37,648 nucleotides of DNA from the NCBI RefSeq assembly GCF_003293745.1, contig NZ_PTLZ01000006.1:1-37648 (forward strand). Direction: 5' to 3'. Numbering within the stretch: the stretch's first letter is position 1; every line of letters begins with the position of its first letter. The position numbers were made by a program, and so were the translations under genes. Below are positions 19,199 through 26,928 of this stretch, piece by piece. Source of the stretch: Herminiimonas fonticola (GTDB lineage Bacteria > Pseudomonadota > Gammaproteobacteria > Burkholderiales > Burkholderiaceae_D). The notes beneath the pieces were generated by a model that had not been told where the DNA came from, ran no database searches, and worked only from the letters and a program-made list of their open reading frames with translations.

Positions 19199-22100
19199 CT
19201 ATGCAAGCCTTTTGAGAATAATGAGGCTGCCGCGTGATTGCGTTCCTTGTCCCATTCTGCGCGCCAAAATCTGGAAAGGAAGGCCATTGATCATGGCATC
19301 GTATTGTTCCTCTGTTTTATGTTCAGGTATCGGATGAGAAAACTCCGGAATGATTTGGTTGATTGAATCACCGAGAATCAATCCAACCTTTTCGAAAAGC
19401 TCATACGCTGCGCCATTAGCAAAAACTGCTACTTCTTCTTCATCTAGACCAATTATGGGGAGCGGTACGTGTTGCAACGCTTCGCGCACAATATCGAGGC
19501 TGACCTCGCGGCGTTGAATTTGCTGCTGTTTGTATTGGAGCGCCTCTTCGAGTTTTCGATTGGCGCTAGCCAATTCCTGATTGGTAGTTCTTACCTGAAT
19601 ATCAAGACGACGATTTTCGTCTGCCATTTCTTTATGTTGGAAAGCTTCCGCGATATGTCCGCGCAGTTGATCATCCTCCCACGGCTTGGTGAGGAACTTG
19701 TAAATCGCACCTTCGTTGACTGCATCGGTAACAGATTTCAATTCGGTAAAGCCGGACAAGACTATTCGTACGGTATGTGGATAAAGCGTTTTTACCTTGC
19801 GCAAAAATTCGACGCCGGTCATGCCTGGCATACGTTGGTCAGAGACGATGACGTCAACTTCCGTTTGTGCCAACACGTCAAGGCCGGCTTGTCCATCCGC
19901 TGCAGTAATGATGTGATAACCATCTTGCCGAAGTAGTCTTTTTAATGAAGAAAGAATACTGGGTTCGTCATCCACCAGCAGCAATTTGCGTGCTGGCTTG
20001 TGCAAACGTAAAAGATGCGCCGGCAGACCTGGCGACTCGCGCAAGATTGGCTCCATCTCCTCCGCAGACAGCGCTTTGGAAAACAGGAAGCCCTGAACTT
20101 CATCACACATGTTACGGGACAAGAATTCGCATTGCGCTTCTGTTTCGACGCCCTCCGCAAGTACACGCATGCCCAGACTATGCGCCATCGAAATGATGGC
20201 ATCGGCTATGGCAGCATCATTACTGTTTTGAGGAATATCCTTAATGAAGGAGCGATCGATCTTGAGCACATCTATAGGGAAGCGCTTTAAATAAGCCAGG
20301 CTGGAATAACCGGTACCAAAATCGTCGATCGACAATTGCACGCCGATGTCATTGAGTTCTTTTAAACTGCCGATGGCATACTCTACATCCGTCATCACCA
20401 AGCTTTCGGTAAGCTCCAAGTCAAGATATCGAGCCTCCAGACCGCTTGACGATAATGTTGTGCGGATCATTTCCACCAAATTGCCTTGCGCAAACTGACG
20501 TGCCGACAAATTGACCGCAACGCGCAAATTCTCAATACCTTTCTTTTGCCACGCCTTCATCTGGGCGCACGCAGTCTTCAGCACCCACTCTCCCAACGGA
20601 ACGATCAGGCCGATATCTTCTGCAGCAGCAATAAAAGAATTCGGTGAAACAAGACCTAACTCGGGATGCTGCCACCGGACCAAGGCCTCCACAGCAACAA
20701 TTTTTCCTGTGTACAAATCCAGTTGTGGCTGATAGTGCACTACAAACTCAGATCGCTCCAGCGCACTACGCATTGCTGTTTCAAGCTTCAAACGTTCGCG
20801 AATGCGTTCATTCAGTTCCGGCGTATAAAATTTGAAATTATTGTTTCCGAGCGCCTTCGCGCCGCTCATTGCCATTTCTGCGTATTGAATCAATTCATTC
20901 GGACTAGTGGCATCTGTGGGATAAGTCGCGATACCTATGCTGCAGGTCAGGAACAGTTCATGATGGTCAATAATGATCGCCTCGCCGATTACCGTTCTGA
21001 TGCGCTGCAAGATGTGACTACAGGTACTATCTTCGAGATCCCTCTGAAGCACGAGCAGGAACTTATCTCCCCCAAGTCGGCCCGCCACACCATCATTCCG
21101 GCAAACTATATGCAACCGATCTGCGATTGTTTTCAACGAAGAATTCGCCACTGCAGGTCCGAAACGCTCGCCCACGGAATTGAAGCGATCAATATCAACC
21201 ACCATGATGACAAGGGATTGCTGATCCAGCTCAGCCTGGGTCATCATTTTTGATAGCTCTGCCGCTATTAGACAGTCATTCGGCAATCCCGTAAGAGCGT
21301 CATGCCCGACTAAATGCTCCAGCTCACGTTGAGCTTTGGTATAGAGGCTGATATCGTTGCCTTGAACGAAAATAGCGGTAACCTGTCCTTCTGCGTCAAA
21401 CATAGGCTGATAGATAAAGTCGACGTATCTAGTCTCAGCTGGTTTATCAAGATATGCTTGAATGACTATCGGTAGATTTTTTCCGATGTAAGGCTCAGCC
21501 GTTTCATATACTCGATCCAGTAACTCATAAAATCCTTGTCCCTCCAATTCTGGTAAAGCCTCTCTCACCGACTTGCCAATCAAATTGCGATGACCGACAA
21601 GTTCGTCGTAAGATCTATTTGAAATTTCATAGATATGCTGTGGCCCCGTCAGAATGGCAATAAAACTCGGCGTCTGGTCAAACAGGGTACGAAGATGGGC
21701 GCGCTCTTCTTCAAGCTGAAGATTCCTGTCTCGCATTATCTGTTCAAGTCGTGACTTTTCTAGACTTTCCTGATTGAACTGCCTAGCCCGCTCGGCCCGA
21801 ACAACCAACGCTTGCATGTAGGCCGCTGCCAAGAAACTCGCTAATATTCCGCCGAGTAAAGTAAGAAATGAAGCGAGATGATATTTAAAAAAAGGAAGTG
21901 GAGTTGATGACACCACTACATTCCATCTAAGACCTGCAATCTCAAAATTCGATCGTCGATCAACCGGTTGCAGAGCAAAAAATTTCGGGAGTACCAGAAT
22001 GGATGATGTCGCCGAATATTTCGTGTCTTCTGAGCGGAAGATCAGATCGTTTTCATTTTCTGCATCCCCGGAATACACTGCAACGGCATAACCTTCTGCC

Positions 22101-22849
22101 TTGAGTAAATCTCGTTTTGACAATGCCTGCTCAACCAATCTTTTCGTATCAAACACCGCACTCGTATAGCCTGTGATGAGATTACATCGGGTATTCACGT
22201 TTTGTAGGTTAGTATTTGCCCGATATACAGGCGCAAGCATAACGAAGCCACGCATGGTGAGATTTCGGTGAACCAGCACATAGGGCTTGGTTGCTGAAAC
22301 CAGACCGGTTTGACAAGCGCGCAGTGCGGCTGCATCTTGACTCTGACGGGATGTAGCATCCAAACCAAATGCCGCTTCATTTCCTTGAAATGGTTCTACA
22401 TACTCAATTACTCGGTAATTTTCCTTCTGTCGAACAGGTATTATCTTTCCGTTAAGCACCTCAGTTATCAAAAAATTGGGGTAGAACTCACGCATTCTCT
22501 TCTCAAATAGAGGTCTTTCCTGCTCAGAAATTAGGCGATGGAAAGTGAAGTTTTGGATGTATGCGTTTCTTTCCAACATTGGCTCAACAAATGCACGGAA
22601 TTGGTCGGGACTAATAGGACCCGCGAGGGTAAAGAGTCGATTCACGGTTGCTAAATTGTCTTCGGCCATTTGGAGGCCGTTTCGCACCGCGGAGATTCTG
22701 TTTTCCGCGCGACGCTGAAAATCAAAAGTACTCCGACTGTTTTCCAGATTGGTTATTACCAAGAAAAGTATGATGGTCCCTGTGAATCCAAGAATCAGGG
22801 TACCCAATGCTTGTAAAGACAGATTCTTGGAGAAAGGAAAAGGAGACAT
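19199..22849 (-). CDS. CHASE-PAS-GGDEF-EAL-REC-PAS membrane signalling protein
   Basis: This 1216-residue multidomain protein has an N-terminal membrane helix, a periplasmic CHASE sensor (about 70-270), a second helix (about 320-350), a PAS domain (~390-500), GGDEF (~510-665), EAL (~680-925), a receiver (~955-1070) with Asp in VIVSDQRMPGM and LTKPW, a coiled coil, and a final PAS-like domain. The GGDEF signature is GGDKF and the substrate-binding Asn/Asp pair is lost (NSVGERFG), so cyclase activity is unlikely. EAL residues look intact: EALVRW, LELTES, DDFGTGYSS, KID and AEGVET. It is therefore probably a c-di-GMP phosphodiesterase. I prefer the ATG at 22849 over a GTG at 22966, because the membrane helix follows it directly. 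It is the first gene of the operon. Confidence 0.88.
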   Translation of the reverse strand: MSPFPFSKNLSLQALGTLILGFTGTIILFLVITNLENSRSTFDFQRRAENRISAVRNGLQMAEDNLATVNRLFTLAGPISPDQFRAFVEPMLERNAYIQNFTFHRLISEQERPLFEKRMREFYPNFLITEVLNGKIIPVRQKENYRVIEYVEPFQGNEAAFGLDATSRQSQDAAALRACQTGLVSATKPYVLVHRNLTMRGFVMLAPVYRANTNLQNVNTRCNLITGYTSAVFDTKRLVEQALSKRDLLKAEGYAVAVYSGDAENENDLIFRSEDTKYSATSSILVLPKFFALQPVDRRSNFEIAGLRWNVVVSSTPLPFFKYHLASFLTLLGGILASFLAAAYMQALVVRAERARQFNQESLEKSRLEQIMRDRNLQLEEERAHLRTLFDQTPSFIAILTGPQHIYEISNRSYDELVGHRNLIGKSVREALPELEGQGFYELLDRVYETAEPYIGKNLPIVIQAYLDKPAETRYVDFIYQPMFDAEGQVTAIFVQGNDISLYTKAQRELEHLVGHDALTGLPNDCLIAAELSKMMTQAELDQQSLVIMVVDIDRFNSVGERFGPAVANSSLKTIADRLHIVCRNDGVAGRLGGDKFLLVLQRDLEDSTCSHILQRIRTVIGEAIIIDHHELFLTCSIGIATYPTDATSPNELIQYAEMAMSGAKALGNNNFKFYTPELNERIRERLKLETAMRSALERSEFVVHYQPQLDLYTGKIVAVEALVRWQHPELGLVSPNSFIAAAEDIGLIVPLGEWVLKTACAQMKAWQKKGIENLRVAVNLSARQFAQGNLVEMIRTTLSSSGLEARYLDLELTESLVMTDVEYAIGSLKELNDIGVQLSIDDFGTGYSSLAYLKRFPIDVLKIDRSFIKDIPQNSNDAAIADAIISMAHSLGMRVLAEGVETEAQCEFLSRNMCDEVQGFLFSKALSAEEMEPILRESPGLPAHLLRLHKPARKLLLVDDEPSILSSLKRLLRQDGYHIITAADGQAGLDVLAQTEVDVIVSDQRMPGMTGVEFLRKVKTLYPHTVRIVLSGFTELKSVTDAVNEGAIYKFLTKPWEDDQLRGHIAEAFQHKEMADENRRLDIQVRTTNQELASANRKLEEALQYKQQQIQRREVSLDIVREALQHVPLPIIGLDEEEVAVFANGAAYELFEKVGLILGDSINQIIPEFSHPIPEHKTEEQYDAMINGLPFQILARRMGQGTQSRGSLIILKRLA

Positions 22850-23495
22850 GTTATTTTTAAAATGAATGAATGAATGGCATCCAGATGAATAACAGTTAAT
22901 TATTGATATGATATCGTGCGGATTCGATTGGATGACTCCATCTACAAGGTTAACGTATATTTCCACACGGCAATAATTTTTTGGTGAAAATGTCGTAATA
23001 GAACCCCATTTACAAATAAATGTTGATTTCTTGCGGAGTTGACGTTATTCGACTACACCTATTGAACAATCGCAAAATTGTCACGCCCTGTTCGTATTTC
23101 TACATCTGAGCAGTAGCAAATAAGGACGGCACAAGGTTTATCGTGAAATGTCGTAGAGACGCACTGCCAAGTGATCATTTCTCTTCAACGTTATGACAAT
23201 CTCGCGAGTATGCGCTCCCAACCTTGCGTCATAATCTGCCTTGGAGAAAGTAACGGATGAAATCAGTCTACAAAGACGGGCACCACCCCTTATATTGTTA
23301 GATTCGCTGAAAAAACAAATTCCCGCGAAGGTCATTCATCTGGTTCGCTATGGAATCGTTTACAGGGGATCTAGAATTAGGCATTTTAAAACAGTGCCTT
23401 GATCCGACATAGATGCCGAAGAGTAGTGGTGGGTTTTGATATACGAGCACTCGTACCTAGAATGATGGATAACTATGTAGCAAAATTTCTCGTGC
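22850..23495. other. Intergenic region upstream of the signalling operon
   Basis: There is no supported gene. The region should hold the promoter of the minus-strand signalling operon and the 3' end of the PAS/winged-helix transcript. A 65-codon open frame at 23138-23335 has no recognisable family and I do not call it. A short perfect inverted repeat lies at 23442-23455. Confidence 0.5.
23442..23455. promoter_or_regulatory. Short perfect inverted repeat (possible operator)
   Basis: TACGAG and CTCGTA are separated by two bases. The site lies about 40 bases past the stop of the PAS/winged-helix regulator and upstream of the signalling operon. It could be a binding site for that regulator, but this is speculative. 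Confidence 0.25.
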
Positions 23496-24200
23496 TCAGC
23501 GGAGAATTTTTGTTTTTTCGTGAAAGCAGTAGCCTATGCTGCGCAAGGTGCTGACAGGAAGCTGATAACTGCACGCCTCGCTGACCTTGCGCCGCAAACG
23601 ACGCATTTGCGTGTCTAGACGACGTTGATCGTAATCGAGAAAATCTTCCCCCAAAGCTTCTACTATTGCTTTTCGGGTTACGGATTCTCCACCGCTCATT
23701 AACGTCAGTAAGACGATATGATCCTGCCGCGAAAGAGAGATGCTCACGCCATCCGGCGCAATCAAACGGCGTGGTGATGCCGATATCTTCCACAACGCTG
23801 GCCCATCAGTAAGCAACTCGCGCCCAACCAGTTCATCATGATCGAATTTGCGTTGAGTCACGTCGCGTGCCACACCGATTCTAACTTGATGTTCCTCAGA
23901 CCAAGTTGCTGACCAACTGATGTAAACCACCTTTCCATCCTTGCGAATGTAACGGTTCTCAAAATAACGCTGCAGGTAACCAGCCATTACGCGGTCTATG
24001 GATTGCAGGGTCCTATCCCGGTCATCTGGATGGACCAGATCCAGCATGAATTTACCGGCCATCTCTTCCGGCGTATAACCGAAAATCCGTTCGCACGCGC
24101 CACTTACAGATATGCACTTGCCTTGTGAGTCCACCACGCAAATCGCATCCAGCAACAAATCCCCGTAATCGCTTATCGCGGGGCTGCCCTCTTTTCCCAT
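23496..24200 (-). CDS. PAS-domain transcriptional regulator with OmpR-type winged helix
   Basis: The protein has 234 residues. A PAS domain (about 10-118: LLLDAICVVDSQGKCISVSG, FGYTPEEMAGK, then the PAC segment YIRKDGKVVYISWSATW and RDVTQRK) joins a C-terminal OmpR/PhoB-type winged helix (about 140-230: LSRQDHIVLLTLMSGGESVTRKAI, DYDQRRLDTQMRRLRRKV, TLRSIGYCF). There is no receiver domain, so the signal is probably sensed directly by PAS through a ligand or redox state and not by phosphorylation. Its start lies three bases after the stop of a 23-codon ORF, and no strong ribosome binding site of its own is seen, so translation may be coupled. The target genes are unknown; the adjacent signalling operon on the same strand is a candidate. 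Confidence 0.85.
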   Translation of the reverse strand: MGKEGSPAISDYGDLLLDAICVVDSQGKCISVSGACERIFGYTPEEMAGKFMLDLVHPDDRDRTLQSIDRVMAGYLQRYFENRYIRKDGKVVYISWSATWSEEHQVRIGVARDVTQRKFDHDELVGRELLTDGPALWKISASPRRLIAPDGVSISLSRQDHIVLLTLMSGGESVTRKAIVEALGEDFLDYDQRRLDTQMRRLRRKVSEACSYQLPVSTLRSIGYCFHEKTKILR

Positions 24201-24203
24201 CTA

Positions 24204-24275
24204 TTACTCTTTCAACAAAAAGTGTTCACCGCAGTCTTCGCATGAGGTGTTATGTAGTTGTGTCAGTGTTGCCAT
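24204..24275 (-). CDS. 23-residue CxxC leader peptide upstream of the PAS regulator
   Basis: The ORF reads MATLTQLHNTSCEDCGEHF then LLKE and a stop. It has an excellent ribosome binding site (AGGAAGGAG, about five bases before the ATG), better than that of the following gene, and it ends three bases before the regulator start. The CEDCGEHF segment looks like half of a zinc ribbon. It may be a translated leader that couples or tunes expression of the PAS regulator, or a tiny metal or redox-responsive peptide. Support is the strong ribosome site and spacing only. Confidence 0.5.
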   Translation of the reverse strand: MATLTQLHNTSCEDCGEHFLLKE

Positions 24276-24616
24276 GCGCTCCTTCCTTTTTTTGGACGCA
24301 TTTTGACAGAGATTGACATTAAGCCTAAGAATCATTCGTATTGGGAGCGTCTTAAACTATGAAAGATACAGATCGTTGAAGCGAGTTGATCGCGTTGACC
24401 ATGGCGGTAACCTGGACGGCATTAACACCATCATCCATGCAAAACCGAGGAGAGATCAAGGTTAAGGAAGCGTCTCTTACTGAATCAACGTCATGAAAAG
24501 GTGCCGCGATATATTGAATTCACCTAATAAGCTGGCCGTTTGTCCTACGCACTATTAAGAATTGCAATACTTGTCGGCAAATCGCCAGCATGTAAAGGTT
24601 GCCGCATGGAGGAATT
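24276..24616. other. Divergent intergenic region
   Basis: This region separates the minus-strand leader/regulator pair from the plus-strand 76-residue gene. It should contain both promoters. Two TTGACA-like hexamers lie around 24303-24319, but no matching -10 element is convincing. No gene is seen. Confidence 0.4.
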
Positions 24617-24847
24617 ATGGAAAAGAAAATTACTGATGACAAACCAGAGTTGCAAAATCGCGTAAATAAAACAGGCAGCGATGGGCTGGCGAGCTTCGAT
24701 GAATGGATGGCCCATAAACAGCTTTGCCGTAGGATGTTCGTAGAAGCAGAGCTGTCATTACGCGTCTCCCGGGAGGATTATCTAGCCCAGCTCGAAACCG
24801 TTGTATCTCGCCACAAAGGCATGGTTAAAGGTTCTAATAAAGTCTAA
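24617..24847 (+). CDS. Small cytoplasmic protein of unknown function
   Basis: The protein has 76 residues, is charged and probably helical, with no signal peptide or membrane segment. The ATG is preceded by GGAGGA at ideal distance, which supports real translation; an upstream TTG in frame is less likely. Sequence such as SFDEWMAHKQLCRRMFVEAELSLRVSR matches no family I can name. A terminator-like hairpin follows at 24901-24920. Confidence 0.6.
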   Translation: MEKKITDDKPELQNRVNKTGSDGLASFDEWMAHKQLCRRMFVEAELSLRVSREDYLAQLETVVSRHKGMVKGSNKV

Positions 24848-24900
24848 TACCCAGATTTTCAGACAGCTACGATAATTATTACGCTCAATACTCTACAAAT

Positions 24901-24920
24901 AAGCCCGTACATGTGGGCTT
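24901..24920 (+). terminator. Terminator-like hairpin after the 76-residue gene
   Basis: AAGCCC (24901-24906) pairs with GGGCTT (24915-24920) around an eight-base loop, followed by a weak T/G-rich tail. It lies about 55 bases after the stop codon of the 76-residue gene. Confidence 0.45.
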
Positions 24921-24991
24921 GGTTGAGATACGACGCCGCATTTCCAATTCTCAGGCCCAGCAGCAGGCGAGCTAAAGCAGCTTGGTTGGAA

Positions 24992-25017
24992 CGTCCGCTT
25001 TTTTCCGGTAGCGGACG
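24992..25017. repeat. GTCCGC palindromic repeat, copy 1
   Basis: CGTCCGC (24992-24998) and GCGGACG (25011-25017) form a 7-bp stem. A second element with the same arms and the same GAACGTCCGCT lead-in lies at 26071-26091. Such elements are common as dispersed intergenic repeats in proteobacteria. Confidence 0.5.
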
Positions 25018-25172
25018 ATGGACGACAATCCTTACCTCATGAACTCCAGCCGACGCATGTGAGAAACAATGAATTTTTTGTGCGTTGAAGCAAAATGCAA
25101 TGTGTTTTTTATCAGTATTTTACGAATTAATTAGCAATTTAATTCAGTTTTTTAGAACTGATAAGTTGGTAG

Positions 25173-25391
25173 TATTCCACTGTCGCTATTGACGTAATCA
25201 AGGAAAGCGCAAGGCAGCATTACGCCAGCGTTTCTTCTTCCCTGACATACAACCATCGCTATGCACAGCGTGATTCGTTATTAATAGAAAGCCGCTCTGG
25301 TCATCAGGTAGGCGGTCAATTAAGTGTGCAGAACAAGCTGGGGTTAGTGACTAGCTTGAGTTATTTGACCAATAAAAAGTTGGAATATTAA
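25173..25391 (+). pseudogene. C-terminal remnant of a beta-barrel-like protein
   Basis: An uninterrupted frame of 72 codons runs from just after a TAG to TAA without a usable start. It encodes alternating polar/hydrophobic strands separated by tight turns, such as YASVSSSLTYNHRYAQRDS and GGQLSVQNKLGLVTSLSYLT. This is typical of the last strands of an outer-membrane beta-barrel. I read it as the tail of a decayed gene whose 5' part is gone. It could be chance coding, but the strand pattern is strong. Confidence 0.4.
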
Positions 25392-25422
25392 GTTAACAAC
25401 TGCTCATAAGGAATATTCGTCT

Positions 25423-25836
25423 ATGCTTTACACACTCAGCTGGTTTGTGGTTTTAAGTATTTTTGTTCTTTGGTCGCTGGCGGCATGGGCGTTTCATTCT
25501 GTCGCTCTATGGGCAGTCTCGAGTGCTGGTACGTTCACAAGCACAACGTCAGCCAGCGCTAGCCTTCGTTTACCAGAGGGGCTGGCCCTGTGGGTCCCTT
25601 CGGAAATAGTGCAGGCAATGACATCGCTGCTCTCGGGACTGGCCCCGGTTGTCGAAGGTTTACTTCACGCTGCGCCAGCACTGGTTAGCAGCTTGACGGT
25701 GGCGACTTGGGTGATCTGGGGCCTGGGCAGCGCGTTGCTGTTCTTCCTGGGGGCTGGCGCGCACCGGCTCATTTCGATATGGGGTCGATACAGTGATGGC
25801 TCTAGGACCCCTACGCACGCTAAGGGTATCCGTTGA
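25423..25836 (+). CDS. Small integral membrane protein of unknown function
   Basis: The protein has 137 residues with two clear hydrophobic helices, at about 3-33 (LYTLSWFVVLSIFVLWSLAA) and about 90-115 (VATWVIWGLGSALLFFLGAG), plus a weakly hydrophobic middle (VVEGLLHAAPALVSSLT). The C-terminus is basic and probably cytoplasmic. Spacing from AAGGAATATTCGTCT to the ATG gives a modest ribosome binding site. I do not recognise the family; it has no obvious partner nearby. Confidence 0.55.
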   Translation: MLYTLSWFVVLSIFVLWSLAAWAFHSVALWAVSSAGTFTSTTSASASLRLPEGLALWVPSEIVQAMTSLLSGLAPVVEGLLHAAPALVSSLTVATWVIWGLGSALLFFLGAGAHRLISIWGRYSDGSRTPTHAKGIR

Positions 25837-26206
25837 CGGTTGAATCTTGCGGCTTTTTGCAACGGAAGTGATGCACTGGACTCGCATCTTGTGAACGACT
25901 CAGCGCTTGGATACTACCGGCAGACGCAACACATTCCATTTTCTTTAATATGGAAAAATGTCGCGAACGAAGCCAAAGCTTCAGGATTTATTCTCCCGAA
26001 TGCAGAAGGCAATCGGGAGCGGACTGACTGAATAATGAATATCCCATGAATATGGGGCAGTGAAATTGAACGTCCGCTATTAGTGGCGGACACAGCCAGC
26101 ACACCGGGGCATCAAGCTAACAATGGTGTGTATACCGTCGTATTACACCTTCAATCGCTGCAACCTTCCTTGCCCCAGCAGCTTAGATTTCAGCTATATC
26201 CCGAAG
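25837..26206. other. Intergenic region, no supported gene
   Basis: It contains the second GTCCGC palindrome (26071-26091) and a 63-codon open frame (25840-26031) that begins at TTG, lacks a ribosome binding site and resembles nothing known to me. The stretch may be eroded accessory DNA. Confidence 0.45.
26071..26091. repeat. GTCCGC palindromic repeat, copy 2
   Basis: GTCCGC (26072-26077) and GCGGAC (26086-26091) enclose an eight-base loop. The arms and left flank match the element at 24992-25017, while the loops differ, as expected for a structure conserved as a hairpin. Confidence 0.5.
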
Positions 26207-26500
26207 TCACATGTACTGCTCAATATCTGGATACTCTTCCAGCATAGGTCGCAGGAAGTTACGCCATACTTCCCTGTTCGGTTGACCTGCTCGCAATCCT
26301 TCTATGCCGTATTCCCGCTTAATTCGGGGATCAGGTGATTCCGGCACCTTCACTCGATACTCGATTGTAATCACGTGTTCTAACGTTCCGTAGTCAAAGT
26401 CTTGCTCAATGCTTTTTACACTGGAAGACTCTGCATCCTCGAAATGGAATTGCAGATCCAACTCTGTGACATGTCTTGGATAGATGGGCAGCTGCTTCAT
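26207..26500 (-). CDS. Small protein of unknown function, intact member of a tandem pair
   Basis: The protein has 97 residues, is soluble and acidic. I place the start at the ATG at 26500, which overlaps the stop of the upstream related gene as TGATG; a GTG one codon earlier is also open. The middle, SSSVKSIEQDFDYGTLEHVITIEYRVK, aligns well with the upstream pseudogene (STVKPVQRAFDNATQEHVI then WLEYRAK), so the two are tandem duplicates. No known family is recognised. Conservation of EHVI--EYR-K in both copies argues that this is a real protein. Confidence 0.65.
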   Translation of the reverse strand: MKQLPIYPRHVTELDLQFHFEDAESSSVKSIEQDFDYGTLEHVITIEYRVKVPESPDPRIKREYGIEGLRAGQPNREVWRNFLRPMLEEYPDIEQYM

Positions 26501-26750
26501 CACGCAGCTCGCAACGTCGTTTCGGTTATCACATCAATTAACCGTCTGCATTTCCGAGATTTAGTTACAGGCACCTCGTTGATGTCTGCTGATTCGAAGA
26601 CGTCTGCCTTCGCGCGATACTCAAGCCAAATAACGTGTTCTTGTGTGGCGTTATCGAAAGCTCGCTGTACCGGCTTACAGTTGATGTTGCACCTGCTTGT
26701 GTATTAAATGTTTGATTCAGTACATGTAAAAGCTTATTCCACCTGGTCAT
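26500..26750 (-). pseudogene. Frameshifted paralogue of the downstream small gene
   Basis: Translation would begin at ATG 26750 behind a strong GGAGGGG ribosome site (26757-26763). The first frame (MTRWNKLLHVLNQTFN...ATSTV) is homologous to the start of the downstream gene. At about 26675-26678 the homology moves to another frame (KPVQRAFDNATQEHVI, then WLEYRAKADVFES) and runs to a TGA at 26500-26502. Restoring one A in the GTAAG run rejoins the two parts. The reconstructed product would be about 83 residues and its stop overlaps the next start. It is either a recent pseudogene, a sequencing error, or a programmed frameshift. Confidence 0.65.
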
Positions 26751-26928
26751 GTTATACCCCTCCGTTTTGGGTATTTATGTTTGAAGTACCGAAAAAATGT
26801 ACAACAAACCAACGTGCCATAATAAATTCGGAAAAATCGCGTAACTAGAAACAATTTTTAAATTTAATTTTATAACACGAAACTTTTAATGATAATATTC
26901 CCGTTATTGGAAACTTTTCTTGAATATT

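Larger units (their letters stand above)
24848..25422. other. Intergenic region with hairpins and a gene remnant
   Basis: The region holds a terminator-like hairpin, one copy of a GTCCGC palindrome, an A/T-rich stretch (25070-25170) and a 72-codon start-less remnant of a beta-barrel-like protein. Each is listed separately. No intact gene was found. Confidence 0.55.

Noticed and set aside
20666-21253. 195-codon plus-strand open frame inside the GGDEF-EAL gene
   Set aside because: Antisense to conserved GGDEF/EAL coding sequence; the translated product is Cys/His-rich noise with no family resemblance.
22849-22966. Longer N-terminus of the GGDEF-EAL protein from GTG 22966
   Set aside because: The extra 39 residues precede the membrane helix and look non-coding; the ATG at 22849 gives a normal signal-anchor topology.
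23138-23335. 65-codon minus-strand open frame
   Set aside because: No ribosome site, no recognisable domain, and base composition like the surrounding non-coding DNA.
25840-26031. 63-codon plus-strand open frame
   Set aside because: Starts at TTG without a ribosome site, and no similarity is recognised.
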